Of a stretch of DNA of 64,000 bases, positions 1 through 8,397 are shown piece by piece. The notes under the pieces were generated by a model. That model had not been told where the DNA came from and did no database searches. It worked only from the letters and a program-made list of their open reading frames with translations. Location: NCBI GenBank assembly GCA_965246935.1, contig CBDFGC010000028.1, forward strand, positions 62,001 through 126,000. Reading direction: 5' to 3'. Each line of letters begins with the position of its first letter. The first letter of the stretch is position 1. The DNA is from JAZKFT01 sp965246935 (GTDB lineage: Bacteria > Bacteroidota > Bacteroidia > Chitinophagales > Chitinophagaceae). The position numbers were made by a program, and so were the translations under genes.

Positions 1-2324
1 TTGAAAGCATTAGTATATTGAAAGATGCAGCTGCTACTGCTATTTATGGCAACAATGCCAGCAACGGTGTTATTATCATCACCACTAAAAAAGGCAGAGC
101 AGGCAAATCAAGATTCAGCTTTGGCTATAGTGCCGGCGTATCCAATCCCATTAACCGCATTAAATGGCTGAATGGATACCAATACCACGAGTTGGCAAAG
201 GAACTGTACATCAACGAAGGCCGCAGCCCCGTTACCGCCGAATCGCTGGCTGGTTCGGCAGAAATAAATACCGACTGGTTTGGCCTCACCAGCCGCAGTG
301 GCAATTTCCAGAATATAGATGCAGAAGTAAGTGGCGGCAATGAGTTCAACCAGTTTCGCATCTCGGCTTCTTACCTTAACCAGCAATCTATCCAGTTAGG
401 GAACGATTATAAAAAGTTTTACTTCCGTATTCGCATTGATAATAAGCTAAGCAATAAGCTGAGCCTCTCTACCACACTGGCGCCTACTATTACCCAAAAA
501 AATGCACTAACGGTTTATAACGATCTTACTCCCATTGTGCCCAATGTACCTTCCTACAACGCCGACAGCAGTTTTTACCGCATTACGGGTGTCGCCAACC
601 CGCTGGCAGTACTGGCACAAAATACTGCTTACCACGAAGGCGGATCGCTGAACGGCAATATGCGGCTGGATTATGCCGTTACCAAAAGCCTGAAGATCAG
701 CGGCAATATTGGCACCGACATTTTGTTGAATAAGCTGAACCTGTACGAAAGTGCGAAGAACGAAACCGGCCGCACCAAAGGCGGCTTTGCCCAGATTTAC
801 GACCGCACCTCTTTTAGCTGGGTTGCTTTTACGCAGGCTGCCTGGTCGCCGGATATTTCTAAAAACCAAAAGCTGGAAGTATTAGCCGGCTATGAAATGA
901 AAAGCGAACAGGCAAAACTGCTGCGGGGCGAAGGCTCAGGCTTTAGCTATTACCGGCTCAACGAGTTAAGCAATGCTGCCAGTCAAAGTTCGGCTTCCTC
1001 CCGGCAAACCAGTAATTCCTATTCGGTGTATAGCCAGGCTTTGTACAGCTTTAAAGATAAATACAACGCAACCCTCAGTGCCCGGTCGGATGCTGCTTCT
1101 ATATTTGGAACAGATATCAACAGCACCATCAACAGTGCCATTGGCGCCGGCTGGATATTGAGTAAAGAAAGCTGGTTTGCCAAAAGCAAAGCGATTGATA
1201 TGCTGCGGCTGAGAGTTAGTTTTGGTACCACCGGCAATAGCCGCATTGGCAGCTACGAAGCAAGGGGGCTGTACGGCTTTAGCAGCACCGGGTACAACGG
1301 GCAAACTTCCTCCACGCCGCAAACACCGCCTAATCCAAACCTAAGCTGGGAAAAAAGTTATAAAACAAATATTGGCATTGATTTTAATTTTCAAAAACGG
1401 TTTGGCATTACCGCCGATTGGTATCAGAGCATTACTGATGATGCCATTTCATCCGTAACTATTCCCTCCGAAACCGGTTTTACCGATGTGCTGGCCAATA
1501 CTGCCAAACTGCGCAACCGGGGTTTTGATGCAAAACTGGAAGCACAAATTTTTAAAGGAACATTTAGCTGGAACAGTATTTTAAATATTGGCTATAATAA
1601 AAATATAATTCTGAAAGTATTGAATGGGGGCCAGCAATTCAGCGGTTCATCGGAAGATGCCTCGGCCCTAAAAGCAGGCATCAGTACATCGGCTATCTGG
1701 GGTTACCGGTGGGGCGGCGTAGATCCGCAAACGGGCTACGAATTATTTTACGACAACAAAGGCGGTCTGCGCAGGCTGGATCAGTTTCCGGCTGAAGAAC
1801 GGACTATCAAAAACGGCTACCTCATTGGTGACCGGCTGCCGGATTACCAGGGTGGTTTTATCAATAGCTTTTCGTACAAAGGGCTTACCGCTACGGTAAC
1901 CATTGTATATACGTTTGGCGCTGAAAAATTAATTAATTACCGCAACGAATGGAACGGCAATAACCTGGATAACCGCAACCAAAGTGTTAACCTGATCGAC
2001 CGCTGGCAAAAGCCCGGTGATATAACGACGATTCCTAAGCTGTACCGGTTGGCAGTGGCAAAAGTTGGATTCATTACCAACTCATCCCGGTTTGTGTACG
2101 ATGCCTCGTACATCAAGCTCAGCAACGTATCGCTGGCGTACACACTACCCAAAACAATGGCCGACAAATTAAAAGGGCTGCGGGTAACGGTGTATGCCAA
2201 CGGCGCCAACCTGCTGTATTGGTACCGGCAGCAATCGCCGACAGGCCGCAACGGCATCCGGGAATACAATTACAACTATCCCGAAGCTCAAACTTTTACC
2301 GGCGGAATAAAGATTGGGGGATAA
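1..2324 (+). CDS. SusC/RagA-type TonB-linked outer membrane protein (5' truncated)
   Basis: The reading frame is already open at the left edge (from base 3), so only the C-terminal part of the protein is present, about 770 residues. The first residues (ESISILKDAAATAIYG, then GVIIITTKKG) are the hallmark end of the plug domain of SusC-family TonB-dependent transporters. The rest is a long beta-barrel rich in aromatic and Asn residues, ending in GGIKIGG as these proteins usually do. The family imports glycans, peptides or other large ligands across the outer membrane with a SusD lipoprotein as lid. A SusD gene follows downstream, which fits. The substrate cannot be read from the sequence. The carboxypeptidase-like domain, TonB box and signal peptide lie outside the window. 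Confidence 0.95.
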   Translation, partial: ESISILKDAAATAIYGNNASNGVIIITTKKGRAGKSRFSFGYSAGVSNPINRIKWLNGYQYHELAKELYINEGRSPVTAESLAGSAEINTDWFGLTSRSGNFQNIDAEVSGGNEFNQFRISASYLNQQSIQLGNDYKKFYFRIRIDNKLSNKLSLSTTLAPTITQKNALTVYNDLTPIVPNVPSYNADSSFYRITGVANPLAVLAQNTAYHEGGSLNGNMRLDYAVTKSLKISGNIGTDILLNKLNLYESAKNETGRTKGGFAQIYDRTSFSWVAFTQAAWSPDISKNQKLEVLAGYEMKSEQAKLLRGEGSGFSYYRLNELSNAASQSSASSRQTSNSYSVYSQALYSFKDKYNATLSARSDAASIFGTDINSTINSAIGAGWILSKESWFAKSKAIDMLRLRVSFGTTGNSRIGSYEARGLYGFSSTGYNGQTSSTPQTPPNPNLSWEKSYKTNIGIDFNFQKRFGITADWYQSITDDAISSVTIPSETGFTDVLANTAKLRNRGFDAKLEAQIFKGTFSWNSILNIGYNKNIILKVLNGGQQFSGSSEDASALKAGISTSAIWGYRWGGVDPQTGYELFYDNKGGLRRLDQFPAEERTIKNGYLIGDRLPDYQGGFINSFSYKGLTATVTIVYTFGAEKLINYRNEWNGNNLDNRNQSVNLIDRWQKPGDITTIPKLYRLAVAKVGFITNSSRFVYDASYIKLSNVSLAYTLPKTMADKLKGLRVTVYANGANLLYWYRQQSPTGRNGIREYNYNYPEAQTFTGGIKIGG

Positions 2325-2453
2325 GAATAGTCAACAGCCATCAGTCAGCAGTCAACAGCTAATAGTCAACAGCTAAAAAAACCGAAAATAATTTTAAGGA
2401 TAAAATTAAATCAATTGTATTTCGCCCTGTAAGGGCAGCCCTACTCCAGCATA

Positions 2454-2568
2454 GGGCAACGCCCTATGAAATATGTGGGCAACGCCCTATGAAATATGTG
2501 GGCAACGCCCTATGAAATATGTGGGCAACGCCTTATGAAGCATACCGGCAACGCCCTATGAAACATGA
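2454..2568. repeat. Tandem 23-bp hairpin repeat, five units, between susC and susD
   Basis: Five head-to-tail units start at 2454, 2477, 2500, 2523 and 2546. The consensus begins GGGCAACGCCCTATGAA. Units 1-3 are identical and units 4-5 carry a few changes. Each unit contains the mini-palindrome GGGC-AAC-GCCC, extended by CATA/TATG at the first unit, so the transcript could form a row of short hairpins in the leader of susD. A related motif (GCCCTGTAAGGGC) sits just before at about 2424. Such a row might act as an attenuator or mRNA-stability block, which is inference. Confidence 0.85.
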
Positions 2569-2616
2569 ATAAATATGCTAATGAACAAACCAGATGAACC
2601 CGGCACAAAATCAACC

Positions 2617-4026
2617 ATGAAAAAACATTATCACTATACTACGATCTTCATACTGCTGCTGGCTGCGACCCTGCTGCCCGCCTGCAAAAAATTTTTGGAA
2701 ACCGAATCGGCAAACCGTTTATCAGCCGATGAAATTTTTCAGGATTTTGAAGGCGCCCGTACAGCATTGGTAGGTTGCTACGATAATTTGCGGAGTACCG
2801 ATTATTACCTTAAAAATTTTACACTGTACCCGGAACTTACCGGCGGTAATGCAAAATTCAGCCGGGGTACAAGTCTTGATTTATTTACCACCTACAATTT
2901 TGCGAATTCACCGCTCGCCAGCAGCGATTACAACGATATGTTCGGTTTTTACAAATTAGCGTATAATATCATCTATCGTTGCAATAATATTTTTACGAAT
3001 ATCAGTAGCGTAAAAGATGCCACTACTTTCCAGATAGCCCGGATGCGGGCCGATGCCTACACCATACGGGCCATGGTTCATTTTGATCTGGTACGGGTGT
3101 TTGCCCAACCGTACAATTACACCCCCGATGCTATGCACACCGGCATTGTGATCCGGCCACAAAATACGGGTACGACGCTTCCGGTAGAAGCGCCGGCAAC
3201 GGTAAAAGCGGTATATGATTTTATAACCAGTGATTTAGATTCGGCCATCGCTTTATACAGTCAAAGCGTAGGCATTTACGCCGGCGGCGCCGATAAAACC
3301 TGGCTCAGCGGCGATGCGGCAAAAGCAATAGCAGCAAGGGTAGCACTGTACCGGGGCGATTGGGCAAAGGTAATTTCGCTCACGACCGATGTGCTGGCTG
3401 CTAATAAATACCCGCTTATCAGCAATGCCCAATACATCAACTCCTGGAACAAACAGGTAATTAGTACCGAAAGTATTTTTGAGCTGGCACAAGGCAACCG
3501 GGTTGGCGGTGCTATCGGCGATTACCTTAATAACAGCAATACCATCAGTGGTTATTTTGCCGCTACCAACGATTTATTAAATTTGTTTGCACCCGGCGAC
3601 ATCCGCGGCAGGGATACGTTTTTTGTAAGGAAGAATATTGCCGGCGCCAATTATTACTTTACAAAAAAGTACCAGGGCACGGCTGATTCGGCTAACAATA
3701 TAAAAATCATCAGAGCCAGCGAATTGTACTTATCCCGTGCAGAAGCAGCGGCCGAAAGCGGTAACCTGGCCAGTGCCCTTACCGACCTGAATCTAATCCG
3801 GAAAAGAGCCAACCCGGCCGCGGTTAACCTGACCATTATTAACCAGCAACAACTGGTTGATTCGGTGTTGGCAGAACGCAGGCGGGAACTTTGTTTTGAA
3901 GCACATAGTCTTTGGGACATCAGCCGGAAAAAGAAAAACCTGGTACGAACAGATTGCAGCAGCAGCAATTGTAGCTTTAGTTATCCAAATGATAAATTCG
4001 CATGCCCACGCCCGGTTGTACAGTAA
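2617..4026 (+). CDS. SusD/RagB-family outer membrane lipoprotein, possibly with altered C-terminus
   Basis: SusD-like ligand-binding lipoprotein that pairs with the upstream SusC at the cell surface. I place the start at the ATG at 2617 rather than at 2575, because a signal peptide begins directly there (MKKHYHYTTIFILL) and leads to a lipobox LLPAC. The body has family features: TPR-like helices around SELYLSRAEAAAESGN, LADLNLIRKRA-type helix (ALTDLNLIRKRANP) and the late RRRELCFEAHSLWDISR block. The last residues read YPNDKFACPRPVVQ and stop, where the family usually continues with F-A-L-P-I-P and a further 10-20 residues. One extra base after Phe-Ala (about 4001) would restore F-A-M-P-T-P, so a small indel near the 3' end is possible. 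About 470 residues. Confidence 0.92.
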   Translation: MKKHYHYTTIFILLLAATLLPACKKFLETESANRLSADEIFQDFEGARTALVGCYDNLRSTDYYLKNFTLYPELTGGNAKFSRGTSLDLFTTYNFANSPLASSDYNDMFGFYKLAYNIIYRCNNIFTNISSVKDATTFQIARMRADAYTIRAMVHFDLVRVFAQPYNYTPDAMHTGIVIRPQNTGTTLPVEAPATVKAVYDFITSDLDSAIALYSQSVGIYAGGADKTWLSGDAAKAIAARVALYRGDWAKVISLTTDVLAANKYPLISNAQYINSWNKQVISTESIFELAQGNRVGGAIGDYLNNSNTISGYFAATNDLLNLFAPGDIRGRDTFFVRKNIAGANYYFTKKYQGTADSANNIKIIRASELYLSRAEAAAESGNLASALTDLNLIRKRANPAAVNLTIINQQQLVDSVLAERRRELCFEAHSLWDISRKKKNLVRTDCSSSNCSFSYPNDKFACPRPVVQ

Positions 4027-4144
4027 TACCACATTCACATAAGTTGCGAATAAAATAAAAAGTAAAAAATCAAAAGGCAAAGCTGTACATGACTGCTTTC
4101 AAATAATATAACTTCTACATGCACTTTTTCTAAAAGTCCACAAC

Positions 4145-4720
4145 ATGAAATATAAAATTATTATATCTGTAATGATTGCATTTGCCATTGCCGGTTGCAA
4201 AAAACATTTTGCCGACCCCACCTATGCAGCCAATGCTACGGCTGTACGGGTCTGGTACAAAACGGACCCCTTTTACCAGCCTTTTGCTGAAATATTTATT
4301 GACAGTACCAGCACCTGGCGATCCTTTAAAGCATTTCCGCTGGTGTACGATAACGACCCTAATAAATACGGTTTTGGGAACCCGACCCTTCCGGGCAAAG
4401 GCTCCAATGCGTTGTACATGACTACCATTTATGACCGGCTGCCAGGTGGGCTCACCTCCGATTCAGGGTACTATAACATCACCATTCCTAAATGTTTTGA
4501 ATTTATTCCTTCGGCGCCCGGCGCTACGCAGGGTATCGTAAACGTAATACCACAAAAGGTGAAACTATTCCGAAAAGATAAAACGAGTTACAACATTGGC
4601 ATTAGCGGCACCGGCACGTACAATGAGATTTCAAAAATGTTTAGTGCAGAAGTGGTTTTTGATGAGACAGAAGTGGGCGGTGCAGCAGCCGTAAAAAGAA
4701 AATACCGGTTCCAGCCATAA
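4145..4720 (+). CDS. Small lipoprotein of the SusCD locus, unknown function
   Basis: A 191-residue protein with a signal peptide and lipobox (AFAIAGCKK, Cys at about residue 18), so it should be a lipoprotein. I recognise no domain with certainty. The remainder is beta-rich with many aromatic residues and ends KRKYRFQP, resembling small SusE/SusF-position or calycin-like lipoproteins that often follow susD. It lies 118 bp downstream of susD and 61 bp upstream of the cytochrome c peroxidase-like gene, all on the same strand, so it is probably part of the same transcript. A role in ligand binding at the surface is an inference from position only. Confidence 0.8.
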   Translation: MKYKIIISVMIAFAIAGCKKHFADPTYAANATAVRVWYKTDPFYQPFAEIFIDSTSTWRSFKAFPLVYDNDPNKYGFGNPTLPGKGSNALYMTTIYDRLPGGLTSDSGYYNITIPKCFEFIPSAPGATQGIVNVIPQKVKLFRKDKTSYNIGISGTGTYNEISKMFSAEVVFDETEVGGAAAVKRKYRFQP

Positions 4721-4781
4721 TCTTCCCGATCAACAGGCAGTTGTTGAATTAATAAATTTTCTGAACCTACTAACAGAACGT

Positions 4782-5936
4782 ATGCGAATAAACAAATCAG
4801 GTATGATTACACTTTGTATGGTAGTTACCGGGTACCTCGCGGTAGCATCCTTTACATACAAAGACAAAACAGATATTGAAACCCTGCGGAAATTGTACAG
4901 CAGCGGCGATAAAACCCAATGGCCGGAAGCAAATATTGACGCTGCCGTGAAACCTGGTTTTCAGGACATCGGGCCGCTGGATTCCATACCCTACCCTGCT
5001 GATAACCCTGCCAGCGAAGACAAGAAAGAATTGGGCAAACTGCTTTTTTTTGATCCCCGCCTTTCTTCCTCCGGGCAAATAGCCTGCGCCAGTTGCCACG
5101 ATCCGCAACTGGGCTGGGGCGATGGCCGCCGGGTAGCATTTGGCCACGACCGTAAGCTGGGCAAGCGCAATGCAATGACACTGTTGAACACGGCCTATTA
5201 CAAATTCTATTTTTGGGATGGCCGTGCCAAAAGCCTCGAAGATCAGGCCCGGTTCCCTATTGCCGACAACCTGGAAATGCATCAGGATTTGAAACTGCTG
5301 GAAGAAAAAGCTAAAAAGTATAAAGGTTATGCGGTGCTGTTCAACAAAGCTTTCGGCACACCGGAGATTACACTGGAAAAAGTGTTTAAAGCCATTGCTA
5401 CATTTGAGCGAACTATTGTAAGCCCGCCCAGCCGCTTCGATTTATTTGTGAAAGGAAAAGCTGATGCCTTAAAAGATAATGAAATAAACGGCCTGAACCT
5501 GTTTCGTACCAAAGCCCGTTGCGTAAACTGCCATAATTCCGGCTTCTTTAGCGATAACAAGTTTCATAACGACGGGCAAACACTGTGGGGAAGTGATAAT
5601 GAAGATTTAGGCAGGTACAATATAACAAAAAACAAAGCTGATATTGGTTTATTTAAAACACCATCTCTTAGGGAAGTGGTAAACACCGGCCCCTGGATGC
5701 ACCATGGCAATTTTCCCAGCCTGAAAGATGTAGTGCAATTTTATAATCTGGGAAACCCTGCTCCTATTCAGAAAAAATACCTGGGCACCGCCAGGGATAG
5801 CTTGCTGCCAACCACCTCGCCTATACTAAAAAAATTAAATTTAAGTGTGCCGGAAATAGAAGACATTATTGCCTTCTTAGGAACCATTACTACCACTCCC
5901 CGCCGGTTGCAGCCACCAGTTGATTTTCCGGAGTAG
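4782..5936 (+). CDS. Di-haem cytochrome c peroxidase / MauG-family protein
   Basis: A 384-residue exported protein with an N-terminal hydrophobic segment (residues about 8-26). There are two c-type haem motifs: CASCH at residues 102-106, in the family context DPRLSSSGQIACASCHDP, and CVNCH at 247-251. The flanking blocks GKLLFFDPRLS, TLLNTAYY, WDGRAKSLEDQA, LKTPSLREV-like FKTPSLREVVNTGPWMHHG and the C-terminal IEDIIAFLGT are typical of the bacterial cytochrome c peroxidase family, which acts in the periplasm. It may reduce peroxide or oxidise another substrate. Its place directly after a SusCD set suggests that it may process something taken up by that system. The IS3 element inserted 30 bp downstream does not damage it. 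Confidence 0.93.
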   Translation: MRINKSGMITLCMVVTGYLAVASFTYKDKTDIETLRKLYSSGDKTQWPEANIDAAVKPGFQDIGPLDSIPYPADNPASEDKKELGKLLFFDPRLSSSGQIACASCHDPQLGWGDGRRVAFGHDRKLGKRNAMTLLNTAYYKFYFWDGRAKSLEDQARFPIADNLEMHQDLKLLEEKAKKYKGYAVLFNKAFGTPEITLEKVFKAIATFERTIVSPPSRFDLFVKGKADALKDNEINGLNLFRTKARCVNCHNSGFFSDNKFHNDGQTLWGSDNEDLGRYNITKNKADIGLFKTPSLREVVNTGPWMHHGNFPSLKDVVQFYNLGNPAPIQKKYLGTARDSLLPTTSPILKKLNLSVPEIEDIIAFLGTITTTPRRLQPPVDFPE

Positions 5937-5992
5937 TACCAAATATAAATAAGCAATAGGCAATCTGTGCCTGCCTAAAATAGGTTGACAGA

Positions 5993-6970
5993 TTATGAAA
6001 GTTGTTGAAACAAATTTAGTTGCCTTGATTTAAAGTTATCCTGATACTTGTTGGCAGTATAAATTTTCATTTTTGTCCTGTTTTCTTTAGGTATCAATTT
6101 CAATTTTTCTTCAAAAGAAAGCGGGGGCACCTTGCCGATGCTTTCATGTGGCCTGGTTTCATTATAGGCTTCCACAGCTTGCTGCAAGCGCTTATTTAAT
6201 TCTTTGCGGCTTGTGATTTCCCATCTGCGTAGGTATTGGTTTTTGATCGTCCCATTCACCCGTTCAATATGCGTGTTCTCATACACTTCATTACACATGC
6301 TGATCTGTATACCATGGCTTTCCAGCAGTTCCGTATAAGCATCGGCGGCATACTGGCCGCCTTTGTCAGAGTGGTGGATCAACTTGCCCCCGTAATCCTT
6401 TACACCCCGTGCCCTCAGCGCCATCCGTAATGCTACCACATTATGCTCTGCCCGCATGTTCTCTGCTACACTATAACCCACAATACAGCGGGAATACACA
6501 TCCATTATAAAAACAATGTAAAAGAACTGCCCCAGGCAATGAAAGAAGGTAATATCGCTGCTCCACAACTCATCCGTGCCCCTGAACTCCTTGCCCCCCA
6601 GCAGATTACAGTAGCGGTTGGTTTTAACGCTAAAGGTAGTGCGGGTCTGCCTTTCGATGCTTTGCAGCCGGTAGCCTTCCTGAATGCCTAAAGCAATAAA
6701 GCCATCCCGGCCAATACCCTCCGGCTGTAGCATCTCGTACATCGTGCGTAGGCCCATGCCCGGGTGCATTTCTCTTATTTGCTCCATCATGCCTACATAC
6801 AATATCGCTTTTTGCTGCCAGCGCCACTGGCGCTGCAAGGCTTGAAAATGGGCTTGGCGGCTGATGCCGCAAAGACTAAAAACTTCCTTCATCGCCCAGC
6901 GGTGGTTTTGCCGGTTGAGCCTGTACCATTCAATGGCAGTGGGTTGTCCGCCACGGCGGATTAAAGTCAA
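5993..6970 (-). CDS. IS3-family transposase OrfB (DDE integrase)
   Basis: A 325-codon frame with the rve-type DDE catalytic core: Asp in ELWSSDITFF, Asp in IHHSDKGGQYAA, and Glu in THIERVNGTIKNQYL. An HTH_21-like region precedes it (AMKEVFSLCGISRQAHF). The frame opens directly after a TAG in the sense direction. The first possible start is a TTG at 6970 and the first ATG is at residue 27 (MKEVFSLCGIS). It overlaps the end of orfA by 41 nt. OrfB is in the +1 (equivalently -2) frame relative to OrfA, not the -1 frame usual for IS3 fusion frameshifting, so coupled reinitiation is a fair alternative. Confidence 0.93.
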   Translation of the reverse strand: MTLIRRGGQPTAIEWYRLNRQNHRWAMKEVFSLCGISRQAHFQALQRQWRWQQKAILYVGMMEQIREMHPGMGLRTMYEMLQPEGIGRDGFIALGIQEGYRLQSIERQTRTTFSVKTNRYCNLLGGKEFRGTDELWSSDITFFHCLGQFFYIVFIMDVYSRCIVGYSVAENMRAEHNVVALRMALRARGVKDYGGKLIHHSDKGGQYAADAYTELLESHGIQISMCNEVYENTHIERVNGTIKNQYLRRWEITSRKELNKRLQQAVEAYNETRPHESIGKVPPLSFEEKLKLIPKENRTKMKIYTANKYQDNFKSRQLNLFQQLS

Positions 6971-7310
6971 AGCCTAGCTCCTGGCTGCCCAGTTCCATAA
7001 GCTTGTTTAAAAAGTCGATCTCCAATTGTTTTTGGCCTACGATGCGTTCCAGTTCGGCCAGCCGCTGGCGCAGTTCATGGTTTTTAGTTTCTTCGCTTTG
7101 CATTTGTACCACTAAGATAGGCTTCTGCTCATGCTGTGGCGAATACTTGTAGAGCCAGGTGTAAACGGAGTTACGATTGACCTGATGCTCGCCTACTACG
7201 GCACGCAGGGTGGTACGTTTGCTTACCAAATCCTTTACGATTTTTCTTTTTAGCTCTTCGGAGAAAACACGCTGCTGGCGGATCTCCAAGGGTGCTTTAC
7301 TTTTACTCAT
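6930..7310 (-). CDS. IS3-family OrfA (HTH and leucine-zipper protein)
   Basis: A small protein of about 126 residues from the ATG at 7310 (MSKSKAPLEIRQQ). It has an N-terminal helix-turn-helix of the transposase_8 kind (FSEELKRKIVKDLVSKRTT ... VNRNSVYTWLYKY) followed by a heptad-like leucine zipper (ELRQRLAELERIVG, IDFLNKLMEL). In IS3 elements this protein binds the ends and, when fused to OrfB, makes the active transposase. Its last codons overlap orfB. The overlap contains a perfect palindrome (tccgcc-ac-ggcgga at 6947-6960) that could fold in the mRNA. Confidence 0.9.
   Translation of the reverse strand: MSKSKAPLEIRQQRVFSEELKRKIVKDLVSKRTTLRAVVGEHQVNRNSVYTWLYKYSPQHEQKPILVVQMQSEETKNHELRQRLAELERIVGQKQLEIDFLNKLMELGSQELGFDFNPPWRTTHCH
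6947..6960. repeat. 14-bp palindrome TCCGCCACGGCGGA (copy in IS overlap)
   Basis: Perfect 6-bp arms around a 2-bp centre, lying inside the orfA/orfB overlap of the IS3 element. The same arms occur at 16985-16998 and 37947-37960, with an imperfect copy at 16723-16736. See the finding on the dispersed palindrome. Confidence 0.7.
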
Positions 7311-7452
7311 CGGTTGACCGTTTTTTGTCAACCTATTTTAGGTAGGCACAATCAGCAAATTAGGATCGACAGCAAAAATGAAGTCTATTAACAAATAGAA
7401 TTTGGTAATAAAGACTATTTTATTTATGCCTGGCGGCAGTTTTGTAATGCCG

Positions 7453-8208
7453 CTATCCTTCAAACTTTTCTACCCGCATGGTTTCTCCATCCCATACGCC
7501 ATACGTAAAATTAGTGATCCAATCACCGATATTGATGTAGCGGCTATTGTTTCCCAGGTCAAAGTCAATAGGCAGGTGCCGGTGGCCAAATACAAAATAA
7601 TCATAATGCTTTTGTTGCAGCACTTCCCTGCAATACGTAACCAGCCATTCCTTTTCTTCCCCCATAAAATGTTTCTCGTCCACCGGTGTGGCAGCCCGGC
7701 TTCTATTACTGAAATAGTGGGCTGCTCCCATTCCAATACCTGCAGGCACCAAACCAAACAGCCATTGGCAAACCGGGTTACGGAATATTTTTTTCAGGAA
7801 CTTATATTTTTTATCTCCGGGTCCCAGGCCGTCGCCATGACCCACCAGGAACGTTGTATCGTTGAATATAAATTCTTTCGGCTCAAAATATACCGGTATG
7901 TTCATTTCTTTTTGAAAATAAGTCCGCATCCACATATCATGGTTTCCTACAAAAAAATAAATCTTTATTCCGGCATCGGTAAGGGTGGCTAATTTACCTA
8001 ATATCCTTACATAACCCTTAGGAACTACATATTTATATTCATACCAGAACTCGAACATATCGCCTACAATAAAAATCTCTTTTGCACTGGCAGCAATGCT
8101 GTCTAAAAACCGGATAACTTTTTTTTCCCGTTCCAGGCTGGCTGCGGGATTAGGAGTACCCAAGTGAAAATCGGAAAGGAAATAAATGTGATTAGCGGGT
8201 TGGTTCAC
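7453..8208 (-). CDS. lpxH: UDP-2,3-diacylglucosamine diphosphatase-like metallophosphoesterase
   Basis: A 251-residue calcineurin-like phosphoesterase. Metal-binding motifs are visible: DFHLG in IYFLSDFHLGTP near the N-terminus, GDMFEFW, GNHDMW, GHGDGLG and FGHRHLP near the C-terminus. This set and the length match the LpxH-type family, which hydrolyses UDP-2,3-diacylglucosamine in lipid A synthesis at the inner membrane. The assignment is by motif and lineage; some Bacteroidota paralogues have other substrates. The start is a GTG at 8208, which lies inside a repetitive phrase (GTTCACAAGGTTACAGGTTC, about 8204-8223), so the leader is partly repeat DNA. The gene is the nearest one to the right end of the IS3 element. 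Confidence 0.85.
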   Translation of the reverse strand: MNQPANHIYFLSDFHLGTPNPAASLEREKKVIRFLDSIAASAKEIFIVGDMFEFWYEYKYVVPKGYVRILGKLATLTDAGIKIYFFVGNHDMWMRTYFQKEMNIPVYFEPKEFIFNDTTFLVGHGDGLGPGDKKYKFLKKIFRNPVCQWLFGLVPAGIGMGAAHYFSNRSRAATPVDEKHFMGEEKEWLVTYCREVLQQKHYDYFVFGHRHLPIDFDLGNNSRYINIGDWITNFTYGVWDGETMRVEKFEG

Positions 8209-8397
8209 AAGGTTACAGGTTCACACGTTCACAGGATATTTTCTGCCGTATTGCCGAACAAAACGGCCTGTTGAACAATGTCATTTATATAATAATGTAT
8301 GAGGTAAAAAATTTTTTTTATTGATTAGAAGATTGCTAAAAAATATCCGATAATTTCTACCATGCAGTGGTAAAAATATCGGATAATATTTTCTGAC

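Larger units (their letters stand above)
5966..7350. mobile_element. Complete IS3-family insertion sequence, 1385 bp
   Basis: Terminal inverted repeats of 25 bp with one mismatch are visible at 5966-5990 (begins TGTGCCTGCCTAAAATAGG) and 7326-7350 (complement begins TGTGCCTACCTAAAATAGG). The element is flanked by a 3-bp direct repeat ATC (5963-5965 and 7351-7353), the target duplication length common in this family. It carries orfA and orfB on the minus strand. The ends and both genes look intact, so insertion may be recent. It separates the cytochrome c peroxidase-like gene from the lpxH-like gene and disrupts no recognisable gene. Confidence 0.95.

Noticed and set aside
2454..2568. Possible CRISPR array
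   Set aside because: Units are directly adjacent with no unique spacers and no cas genes are nearby.
7402..7992. 196-codon plus-strand frame over the lpxH-like gene
   Set aside because: Antisense to clear phosphoesterase motifs; no family features.
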